From Saussurea involucrata (Eukaryota > Streptophyta > Magnoliopsida > Asterales > Asteraceae): a DNA stretch of 64,000 nt. The stretch spans positions 39,546,001 through 39,610,000 of the forward strand of contig CM066314.1 of assembly GCA_033807775.1 (NCBI GenBank), given 5' to 3'. Below, one piece after another: positions 43,541 to 53,043 of the stretch. The notes beneath the pieces were generated by a model. It had not been told where the DNA came from. It was given only the letters and a program-made list of their open reading frames with translations, and did no database searches. The translations under genes were made by a program, and so were the position numbers. Position 1 is the stretch's first letter. Every line of letters starts with the position of its first letter.

Positions 43541-46500
43541 CTATGAAAGTGGGGTTGGAGTGATCTCAAAGTCTAGCTTGGTGGGGGTAACCTGCATAAA
43601 GGTATCATCACACTCCTTTTCTTCACTATACTCATCTGAAGCCATCTCTTCATGTGTCCTTGGATCGTGTCTGAAAATATTATCAAACCTTTCATGATAG
43701 TCGTCGAAGTCCATCTCTTCTGGGAACAAATCCATCGCCTCCTGAATTAGTTGTTTCACGTCATGCTTACTGCAATATATCTGCTCCAGGTGTGCCTCGA
43801 TTTTTGCCATGTATTCCTGTGTTTCGTATAAAATCATAATAAATATTAGTTTTAACTGATTTATTGCTAGAATACCAAACTATTAAAATTATGAACAATG
43901 TAATATATTTCCATATGAAAAGACACAATTTAATATGAATTATTTTTCAACACATTTGTTTTATACTAGGATTCTTAACCAGTACCTTTTTGAGCTCATA
44001 TTCGTCCTCAAAATCTTCGTTGCCGTCTTCATCATCCACAACCCCTCCGTCTTGTTCTCTTACGTCAACATCAGCAACGTTACTTGATTTATTTGTATCG
44101 TCTATCACCTTTTCAATCGCCTCAAACGCCACTGCGATATCCTCATCTGTAATATCGAACCCATCATCCCAACCATCTACAACTCCCATCATTTCCTGCA
44201 GGTAAAGACGTTTTGAAGTTAAATTAATGTTATTCATGTTATATTTTTATTTAAAAGTGATATATGGCAACAAATATCTATTTACTGTAATATACCTTTT
44301 CCTTCTTATCTGATTCAACAATCAATTCCACATTGTCTTTGTGCGAAGACATTACCAACGACTCGTTCATATGTCCTATATGATGTTTCCCCAACTCATC
44401 ACCTTCCTAAGAAATTTATATACTTGTTAGTTTATATTTTTTAAGAACATTAATCAGTACCGGTATCTATAAAACAAGGAGATTTTCACAACACACGGCA
44501 TACATTTCATATAAACATTAGCATAAATTAGATCATGACATTACCTCCATCCGAGTTAATACGGCCAATGATTCCACTGTTTTGACAGTCACTCCTTGCT
44601 GTTTTTCACACCCATCATCATACTTAAACATTATAATGTCAATTAGATTATTTTTCTGTCAAATATTATCTAACCAGTTCATATATACGTGATAATTTGT
44701 TATAGCGGGACAAATACCTTATCCACATATTCTGTTGGTGGTGCATCCTCTTCACCGCAATTCCCTCCATGAACCTTTTCAACTTCTTCAAAGACCTTCA
44801 ATGATACAATTTTATTAAATATTTTTAATTGTCAGTTCAATACATTTACTCAACAATGTATGTTCTTAGTTTTTATTACCACATCTGTTATAGTTGGTCC
44901 TTCAGCATCCTTTTGCTTTGACTTCGTTGTGTTTTACAAAAGCATATGCAAAAACAGTCAAGTTAATGTACTTGGTAAGTATGAAATAAAACACAAGAAT
45001 GTATTATTATAAATCATTAGAATATAATAATCGAATATACCTTTTCTGCTGTACTTGTATGAACATGTCTTACCGGAGCATTCCGTTTCCTTCCTTTAGA
45101 AGATGTCTTTTTACCAGAATCAAGAGCTGTTATTTGTGCTTTACGCAAACCTCCGTGATCGAATCCGTATTTGGTTCTGTCTCGTAGCTTCTCCATTGTC
45201 CATGTGTGCAATGGTAGCAAACTTCTATCAACTTGGACCGATGGACATGATGTCATATGTACGTAAAGCAGCTGTTTGTTCAATAATAATTCTATTAGTA
45301 AGTGCCAATTCAAAAATAAAAGCACATGAAAAAATTACCGTCAGAAATGTTAGCGACCCTGAATAGAAGCTATCATATGTGTCACGCTTCCATTTACGCT
45401 TACTTCTTCTCAAACTATCGACAATGTAGCGGCACCAGTTTATATTTGGAATCATGTCAATGCTACCAATCTTTCTTAAAAAAAGATTATGGCAGTTTCC
45501 AGATGGGCTGCATTCTGCCATTGTATTAACAAACATCACAAGGAAGTTTAACTGGAACATCTCTCCAGAATCTGTCGATTCTAGTATCGCGTTTGACACA
45601 TCAACTGGTCTCGGTCTTGGTTTCTTGTAACTAGATTCCCATCGCTTTATAATATCGCTGCTTTTTGGATCAACCTCCAATGTGTCAAGGTTTATTCCCC
45701 CCAATTTAAGTCCTAGAATACTATGAACTGTTTCCTCTTTAATCCCGATACTTCCCATTTCTAACTCCAGTTCCAATATATCAGTATCTAAGTTGTCTAC
45801 CACGTAATACCCTAGTCTCGATGGTATCCCATCAACAGACAACTTCAACATTGATTCTAGTCCCATCTTCCTAACAGACTCCTTTTGATCATCAGTAAGA
45901 TGAAGGATTGTTTGATAGAAATTCACGGGTGACGTTCTAGTTCTAATACCACTAACATTTCCTGGATTTCTACCCCTTTTTTTCTTTTTTCCATCAGCCT
46001 TTTCACCCTTTGATACACATGAAGATTTGTTTGCACCAACATCTGAATTTAAATATATTGGAAATTTGTTAATGCCTTCAAAAAGTAACAAAGGTTTATG
46101 TAAATTTTAGCATCTAATTTCCTTACTTGACTTTGGTTTACGACGCTCTACAAAATCGTCGTCGTCAGTCGATTCATCCCGCAGATTTGGACGTGAAACA
46201 ACTATCAGTAAAAGATTTGTTAATATTTTATTCATACGAGTTAATTTGTATCTGGTATCAACATATCAGTATAATTCAATAAAACGAATATAAGCACTGT
46301 TAAAAAAAATTCATACCTGCTCTCTTTCGCTTCTTACTTCTTTTTCCTCTATCACTTGTCTTATTAGATTTGTGCTTTTCCTCTATTGAAGTTCCTTGCT
46401 TATCAACTTACGTGAAAACAGGCACATTAAATGTTGTTAAAGCATACAATCTTTCATGACATTTAATGTAGAAAATGTTAGACAATCACAGTTTCATAAA

Positions 46501-46718
46501 AAATATACAATACCTGTAGCTTTTGATACTTTCCTTCTACTACTCTCGATCATAATAATCTCCGCTTCTTCTGATAAATTCAATGATATATACGCCATTT
46601 GTCATGCATCTCATTATTTAGTTTATATAATTTTTTGAAGTGCATGTAACAATTTACCTTCCTCAATTCGCCTCTCAGCTAAGTCTCTTGTTGCAGATTT
46701 ACTTCTTGTTTTTGGTCC
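43541..46718 (-). CDS. N-terminal part of the MULE B ULP1 gene (multi-exon)
   Basis: Exons on the minus strand include about 45228-46091, which holds a basic patch GKKKKRGRNPG followed by a globular domain (FYQTILHLTDDQKESVRKMG ... GIPSRLGYYVVDNL ... SILGLKLGGI ... FLVMFVNTMAE). I recognise this as the domain usually fused N-terminal to plant MULE ULP1 peptidases, function unknown. Next comes about 45045-45240 (LLYVHMTSCPSVQVDR, WTMEKLRDRTKYGFD), then acidic Glu/Asp-rich exons at about 43947-44237 and 43541-43837. The first visible exon lies at about 46660-46718 (PKTRSKSATRDLAERRIEE), 11 bp inside the border with the Sirevirus-like insertion. Start codon not identified; it may lie beyond 63543. 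Confidence 0.68.
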
Positions 46719-46728
46719 TTACGGAAAA

Positions 46729-47812
46729 TGTTGGTCCCAGCTATGGATTAGCAATGGTAAACAAGTATTGTAGAAGGGGGGGTTAAATACAATACACAAA
46801 AATTTTCACTTAATTTAATTCTTTTATTGAAAAACTTCAAATAAGAATTACACACAGAAACTATTGATTGTTGCGGAACAGAACAGATAAAATCTACTCA
46901 AACAATCTAACACACAGTCACACAGAGAATGAAGAACAATTGTAACACACTAAGAAAACAAATGACCTTCTTAAGAGAGAAAGGCCAGCACTTGAAAGCT
47001 TTTATAGAGTCTGTGAACTGGTTAAGTTGCAAGGTTGAAGAACATCTCTTTATATAGTGCCTCATGCATTGAATGCATGGACACTTGTCAAGCAGCACTT
47101 GGATGGCAGGATGGAAGCAGCTCTTCTGAAAAATACTGGGACGTACTTTTGTCTTTGTATGTTTTGTCTTGAAGCGTTGACCTCTTGTTGAATCTGAACT
47201 TTCTTGAAAGAGATAACAAATCCAAAGACCTCTTTTTCTGATCCTTGGATTATGTCTCTGTCATTGCAAGATATCTCAAATATTTTGCAGATAGAGCAGA
47301 ATATACCTGTTGTAAACTGTTGGCCTAGGATGTCTTCAAGGATATCCTGCCGATCATGACTTCAACATATCCTGCCGATCATATCTTCAAGAGATTCTTC
47401 AGATCAAGTCTAGGAGATCCTGGAGATCAAGTCTTTAACATCTTCAGGAGATCCTGCATATCATGTCTTCAACATCTTCAAGAGATCCTACCGATCAAGT
47501 CTTCAAGATTTTCCTTGCTCTTCAAGTGTACTGGCCTGAAACCTTAGGACCTTGTACTGGCCTGAAACCTTAGGACCTTGTACTGGCCTAAAACCTTAGG
47601 ACGTCCCAAGTAGCAGCTTAATCTTTGGTTGAGAAATCTATCTTCAATCCGCCTTGAAGATATACTTCTACTTTGTTTCTTCGGTTGATCTTCGACTTCA
47701 CCGAACATTTTTATACAATTAAACTGCTTGTAAAGAACCTAAAATTATTCTAAGTATGAACTGTGTAAAAGTGAGAGACTGAGGTCATCTTCAAATCTTA
47801 AGTGACCCAACA
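46729..47812 (-). repeat. 3' LTR of the outer Copia (1084 bp)
   Basis: TGTTGGTCCC ... GACCCAACA. Contains three tandem 27-bp copies of an accttaggaccttgtactgg block (47525-47600) and a run of gatcaagtcttcaag/gatcctgccgatcat words (47335-47515). Confidence 0.93.
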
Positions 47813-48440
47813 ATCTCCCCCTATTTGAGGATGACATCCATACTTCGAATCTGATAAGTAAACACTGAATAATTCATTTTTGACCCTTGTTTACTCTTTT
47901 GGGTTCTTTTCACATAGTCCATTCATTTTGTTCTTTTTGGATTTTTTTTTGTATCCGACATTTACAAGTAAAAAGAAATAGTAAAGTATATTGTACAAAC
48001 GAATGAAAGAAAAAGAAAAGAAATATAGACAATATGAACAGAACAAAAATTACTTGCATCTTTGGAGGGACAAGTTGAAACTTGTGTCTGCTTGAGGATT
48101 CTTCATTTTGATCAGAAGCCTTGAGGATTCTTTGAGGGAGGGTTGAGTTCGAGTGAATCAGCCTCAGGATGCTTATGGCCATCTCTTGCATCTTCTTTCT
48201 TTTGTCATCATTTGTCTTTGTTTTGCTCCCCCTCAGTAGATCAGCCGGTCTTTGTGTTCCTCCCCCTTAGTTAGATCCGCCCGAACTGATATGCTCCCCC
48301 TTAACCGGTCCGCCGATTTTCTCATTTTTTTTTTCGAGTTGGACGCTGGATATGAATAGAAGGATTGATGTTGCTCCCCCTCAGATGAATTCTCCCCCTC
48401 AGCGGCCGACAAAGGAAAAATACTAAGATGAAAAAGCGGC
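47813..48440 (-). promoter_or_regulatory. Polypurine tract and five PPT-like copies of the outer Copia
   Basis: On the minus strand aaatagggggagat abuts the 3' LTR. Further gggggagca, gggggag or gggggaga copies lie at about 48224-48234, 48261-48270, 48292-48300, 48372-48381 and 48390-48399. Repeated PPTs upstream of the 3' LTR are described for Sireviruses. No gene in this stretch. Confidence 0.7.
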
Positions 48441-48671
48441 CCTGATGTAGGAAAAACGGAAGTTGGTGTTTTTTTTTATTTTTTTATAAGCTATACACAA
48501 AGTCAGGATGAGAGAAAAATGGGAAGACGAGAGATGTGAAGAAATGAGAGGGTAAGATGATGTAGGATTTAGAGAGTGATGGGAGAAGTTGAGTGTGTAT
48601 GGAAATGTGAGAGAGGTATGAGAAATAGAAAAAGTAGGAAAGAGAGTGTGGATGAAAAAAAATACAAAAAA

Positions 48672-49079
48672 AATTTTGGGGGGGGGGGGTCGGTGGGGGG
48701 TGGGAGTCGGTGGGTAGAGGTATCGGTGGGGGTGGGGGTCAGTGGGTAGGAGGTATCGGTGGGGGGTGGGGTTCGGTGGGTGGAGGGTGTCGGCGGGAGG
48801 GAGGGTTACGGCGGTTGGGGAGGTCGGCGAGAGGGAGGTGGGTGTCGGCGGGAGCGGTGGAAGGGAGGGGGTGTTCGGGAAGGGGGGGGTAGCGGGAAGG
48901 GGGGGTTCGGGAAGGGGGGGGGGGTTTCGGGAAGGGGGGGGGGTTCGGGAAGGGGGGGGGGGTAGCGGGAAGGGGGGGGTTCGGGAGGGGGGGGGGGGGG
49001 TAGCGGGAAGGGGGGGTAGCGGGAAGGGGGGGGTTCGGGAAGGGGGGGGTAGCGGGAAGGGGGGGGGGGGGTTGGGAAG
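48672..49079 (+). repeat. G-rich tandem tract, potential G-quadruplex array
   Basis: G runs of 7-12 separated by short words (tagcgggaa, ttcgggaa, tcggtgggt) on the plus strand; on the element's sense strand it is C-rich. It continues at 59745-59785 on the other side of the inner Copia, which inserted at ggaag inside the tract. Pro-rich and Gly-rich ORFs across it are artefacts of composition. Confidence 0.88.
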
Positions 49080-49746
49080 TGTCAGGATCGATTCCAAACA
49101 AGAATAACTATACTTAGAAATCAGAATTAAAGAATCTTGCGGAATAGAACTTTAATTCAAACACACTCAATGAACAACTAATCAGAAAACACAATCTGTT
49201 TGTATTCAATGCTTCAACTCACAAGTTTACAACCAAACCTCAATCTTGTTGAACAGGCTCAACAAGACGACTTCTACTTCTCTAGAAATAGGGTTCTAAA
49301 CCTTGAGGTTAATTCTCTCTAAAACAAAAACGAATTCTGAAATCTCTCGTACCGAATAGCTATCTATCAACATCTATTTATACTAAATAATTACAAGATA
49401 ACTATCAAAACAAAATTGATCTTCAGAATATTCTTTCATGCTTATCTTCAATCATTCCATCTTTATCTCCAACCTTCTCGCATTCCAAAATTATGATCAC
49501 CAGCAGTATTAACATCGTTATGCACAAGCAGTACTAACATTGTTCCAGCAGCATTAACTTTTACTAGCAGTACTAACCTTGCTCTGGCAGTAGTATTGTT
49601 GTTCTGGCAGTACTAATGTTGTTCTGGCAGTACTAACGTTGTTCTGGCAGTACTAACGTTGTTCTGGCAGTACTAACGTTGTTCTGGCAGTACTAACGTT
49701 GTTCTGGCAGTACTAACCATACTTAGCAAATCTTCAGTTCCCAACA
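49080..49746 (-). repeat. 3' LTR of the inner Copia (667 bp)
   Basis: TGTCAGGATC ... TTCCCAACA. Contains six consecutive 20-bp units of gttctggcagtactaacgtt. Confidence 0.95.
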
Positions 49747-49809
49747 ATCTCCCCCTAACTTGACTTTTTAGATTGAGAAGTCAAGTTCTTCAGATGATGC
49801 TTCCAAAAC

Positions 49810-52491
49810 CTAATCATGAACACATAAATCGGGATTCAAACCCAGACTTTGATTGATAATCCTTCTCACCAAGTATCTTCCCATTTCAGAATCCTTGTTG
49901 CAAGCCAACTTAGCATGTAGCATTCCATTCAACCTTTTCATGTTGTGCTTGTATGCAACATCCACCAAATAATACTCATGATATGTATGGTCAAGTGTGA
50001 TGACATACACTCCACATTTTTCAATGAGCATCCAGTTGGTAATGGCTTGAAAATTTCTTTCTATCATATACTGAACTGCTTCTGGTTTGAACATTATGCA
50101 CAGGTATTCAAGAACCATTTTGGTGATAGACATCCCTTTTTCATTCAGCATATTTCCATACAGCTTCATTCCAACCTTGTACATCTCCTCTATGTCAGAT
50201 CTAGAGCACATTCTGATAAGTCTTCCCCATGTAGAACAGACCTCAAACTTCCCATCTGCTCTCTTGACTCTAATGTACTCCTTTCTCTGATCTACCAAGG
50301 TATCCCAGAAGATGATCTCAGGAGGCATGGAAGATAATGGGTCAGCTTTGATTGGATCAGTATCAACCACAGTGATATACATATCACATTGAGCATTTCT
50401 TGGTTGACCTGATGGAGTTGCTACTTCTTCTTCAGCAACCTTTGTATCATCTTTCTTTTCTGGAACATCCTCTTCTTTTTCTTCTTCTACCACTGGTTCT
50501 ACCCTAGGTTTCTTGACAACTTTCCTCTTGGTAGCTATAGACTTGGTTCTTGCTCTTTTTAGTGACACCAGCTTTTCACCCAGAGTTTCTTCTTGCTTTT
50601 TAGGAGTGTCATGTTTGGCTTTAATCAAAGCCTCTGCAACTTCAACTTCTTCCAAAGTAGGCTTTTTAGTTTCTGTTGCTTCCTTTGTTTCTGCTGCTTC
50701 TTCCGTTTCTGCTGCTTCTTTTGTTTCTGCTGCTTCTTCCGTTTCTGTTGCTTCTTTTGTTTCTGCTTCTTTCTGAATTTCAGCAGCATTAACCATTTCT
50801 GCTGTTGGTTCAGTTTCTGCTTCTTTCTCAATTTCAGCAGCATTAACCTTTTCTGTTGCATGATCAGTTTCTGCTTCTTTTGCAATTTCAGCAGCATTAA
50901 CCTTTTCTGCTGCATGATCAGTTTCTGCTTCTTTTGCAATTTCAGCAGCACACTCATTCTCCCCCTTTTCCTGTGCACTCTCCATGTTGACTTCAGCTTC
51001 TGACTCCCCCTTTTTGGGAGCATCATTGTTGGGGCTTCTTCTTTTAAGAACATATTGAGCTTTCTTCTTCCTGTGCATCAACTTAGTAATAAGCTTCTTA
51101 TGCTTCTCAAGCTGTGTTTGTTGATATAGGACCACTTTCTTGAGTCCATCTATCTCCTTTTGCTGACTTACAACATCTGTGTTGATATTGGCAATGGTTT
51201 CCATCAATTCCTCATATGTATATCTATCCTCACCTTGTTTAGGAGTTTTTACTTCCTTTAAAGGATCACTGGAAATTTTAGTAGGAGTCTTTTGCCTAGC
51301 AAAAGCACTGCCTACCCCCGTGGTTTCTTGGCACCTGGGACCTCTGAATGATTTCTCATTCTGAGTTGCCGTGAGGAAGGTCTTAGTTATGTTACCACTG
51401 TCCTTCTCTGTGCTAGCAGAAGTAGTGGCAACCTTGCTACTCACATGCTCAACCTTCTCCTTAGTGAGCACCTTCTTGGGGTTGGGAGACACCCCTGTGG
51501 TTTCCCTTTCGATATTCTCTGTTGGAGAATGCTCCAATAGAGGGCTTAAAGGCTTTGGGCTTGTAGGAGGTACATCAATGGAAGGAGCCTTGTGTACCAT
51601 TCTTCTTGTAAACTTTTTGGTTATTTGAGAAGTGGGTCTTTGAAGAATGGACTGAGGAATTTCTTTGGTGATTGAAGGTGGGGTTAGGCGATCAGTGGGT
51701 TGGTCTAATGAGGGCCTTGACCCTGATGCCATACCTTCTTGTGTGTGGGACACACCCATCATTGTAGAGAACAATGGAGTGTCAACTCCTTCCGAGTCCC
51801 TGGAAGTTCTTCTCATATTTGAGAAGACCTTTCCTTTAGGGGGTTTAGGTACATATACCTCAGTAAATTGAGGCAAATCCGTCAATTCCTGAGTAATCAC
51901 TGCTTGGACAAACCTTGGGTACATATAAAAACGCTTTTTGGATTCCAGGTTTGACACAAGATCATTGAAAATCATTTGTGAAAAATTAAACTTCCTGGCA
52001 GTGGCCAAGCAGACCAGGGCATAAGCAATGGTACTGCTAAACTCACTCCATCCAGTAGTTTTCTTTGAAATGCAATGCATTAAGGTATGAACAAAGAATC
52101 GCCATTGTGTAGAAAATTTAGATTTGAAAAACTTAAAGATTCCAATGGGACCTTCATACCCCATTCTCGTTAAATTTGAGTATAGGTCGTCATTAGGAAT
52201 AGACGTCATACCTGAGGCATCATCCAATCGAAGAGTGATGCGAATAAGCTCCTCTGTAACATTCAAGGGTTTGTCACACACCCTTGTTTTTATGATTTTC
52301 TGCCCATCTTCAGACACCACGGTGGCATTTTCCCAGAACTGCTTCTGATGCTCGATGTAGATTGTCGGGGTCACCGTTAGGGCATATGATATATGCGTGG
52401 ATTTGAGGAAATCCACAATGTCGTGAAAACCTGCGGACTGTTTTGGCTTCTGGAGCATGGCAATCTCGTTGTGTTCGTCGATAAACTCCAT
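49810..52491 (-). CDS. Intact 893-aa ORF in the envelope position of the inner Copia
   Basis: Function unknown. Start MEFIDEHNEIAMLQK; stop 63 bp before the LTR. The N-terminal ~220 residues form a globular domain (DIVDFLKSTHISYALTVTP, PTIYIEHQKQFWENA) common in this position in Asteraceae-type Copia elements, to my knowledge. Then come a Ser/Pro-rich linker, a coiled-coil segment (VVSQQKEIDGLKKVVLYQQT, about residue 440), Ala/Glu repeats of the AEIAKEAETDHAAEKVNA type (about 510-620), a basic NLS-like patch (KRARTKSIATKRKVVKKPR) and a C-terminal globular region. No signal peptide or transmembrane helix is evident, so 'envelope' is positional only. It stays open although the same element's gag-pol is broken. 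Confidence 0.82.
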   Translation of the reverse strand: MEFIDEHNEIAMLQKPKQSAGFHDIVDFLKSTHISYALTVTPTIYIEHQKQFWENATVVSEDGQKIIKTRVCDKPLNVTEELIRITLRLDDASGMTSIPNDDLYSNLTRMGYEGPIGIFKFFKSKFSTQWRFFVHTLMHCISKKTTGWSEFSSTIAYALVCLATARKFNFSQMIFNDLVSNLESKKRFYMYPRFVQAVITQELTDLPQFTEVYVPKPPKGKVFSNMRRTSRDSEGVDTPLFSTMMGVSHTQEGMASGSRPSLDQPTDRLTPPSITKEIPQSILQRPTSQITKKFTRRMVHKAPSIDVPPTSPKPLSPLLEHSPTENIERETTGVSPNPKKVLTKEKVEHVSSKVATTSASTEKDSGNITKTFLTATQNEKSFRGPRCQETTGVGSAFARQKTPTKISSDPLKEVKTPKQGEDRYTYEELMETIANINTDVVSQQKEIDGLKKVVLYQQTQLEKHKKLITKLMHRKKKAQYVLKRRSPNNDAPKKGESEAEVNMESAQEKGENECAAEIAKEAETDHAAEKVNAAEIAKEAETDHATEKVNAAEIEKEAETEPTAEMVNAAEIQKEAETKEATETEEAAETKEAAETEEAAETKEATETKKPTLEEVEVAEALIKAKHDTPKKQEETLGEKLVSLKRARTKSIATKRKVVKKPRVEPVVEEEKEEDVPEKKDDTKVAEEEVATPSGQPRNAQCDMYITVVDTDPIKADPLSSMPPEIIFWDTLVDQRKEYIRVKRADGKFEVCSTWGRLIRMCSRSDIEEMYKVGMKLYGNMLNEKGMSITKMVLEYLCIMFKPEAVQYMIERNFQAITNWMLIEKCGVYVITLDHTYHEYYLVDVAYKHNMKRLNGMLHAKLACNKDSEMGRYLVRRIINQSLGLNPDLCVHD

Positions 52492-53043
52492 TGTACCTGA
52501 GGATTCTTGACAGAAAACAGAGATTCTTGGGAGAGAATAGTTAGAAAGAGAGAGAGATGAATAGAATTCAAAGAGACGTTATGACCTTTGGCGGGCTGAA
52601 AGAGGTATTTATAGCAGTAGTAGCCCTAATTTTCTTTTAAAGCAGTATTAACGACACATGCAGTATTAAGTACGAAGCAGTATTAACTATGTACTTGCAG
52701 TAGTAACTATGCACTAGCAGTAGTAACTATGCACTGGCAGTAGTAACTATGCACTGGCAGTAGTAACTATCCACTGGCAGTAGTAACTATGCACTAGCAG
52801 TAGTAACTATCCAATGGCAGTAGTAACTATGCACTAGCAGTAGTAACTATCCACTGGCAGTAGTAACTATGCACTAGAAGTAGTAACTATGCACTGGCAG
52901 TAGTAACTATGTACTGGCAGTAGTAAATATACTTTCACTTTTCAGCACTTGTTAATCTGAGTCATACAGAAGATCCTGAGAAAAAGAGTTAGTAGTACCA
53001 AATATAGAAGGAAATACAGGTATAAAAACTGAGAATCATGACT
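52492..53043 (-). repeat. Intergenic spacer with twelve 20-bp repeats
   Basis: Between pol and the 3' ORF. From about 52635 to 52932 lie twelve units of the type gcagtagtaactatgcactg (two alternating variants, g/ccactg and cacta/ggc), preceded by three looser gcagtattaa copies. Same core word and same 20-bp period as the LTR array. Confidence 0.9.

Noticed and set aside
33555..46718. Host SUMO protease genes
   Set aside because: Both ULP1-like genes lie within MULE bodies in the same orientation relative to the transposase, the known arrangement of ULP1-bearing MULEs.
47335..47520. Regular ~30-bp words considered as a CRISPR-like array
   Set aside because: Units are contiguous and diverged without unique spacers, lie in an LTR and recur in its partner; the host is a plant.
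48423..49107. Proline-rich (minus) and glycine-rich (plus) ORFs of 60-224 codons
   Set aside because: They are translations of the G-rich tandem tract in several frames at once; composition only, no domain.
50593..51053. Cys/Phe-rich plus-strand and Lys/Gln-rich minus-strand ORFs
   Set aside because: Out-of-frame shadows of the Ala/Glu repeat in the 893-aa ORF.
52635..52932. Twelve 20-bp repeats considered as a centromeric or satellite array
   Set aside because: Unit is too short and confined to one retrotransposon spacer.
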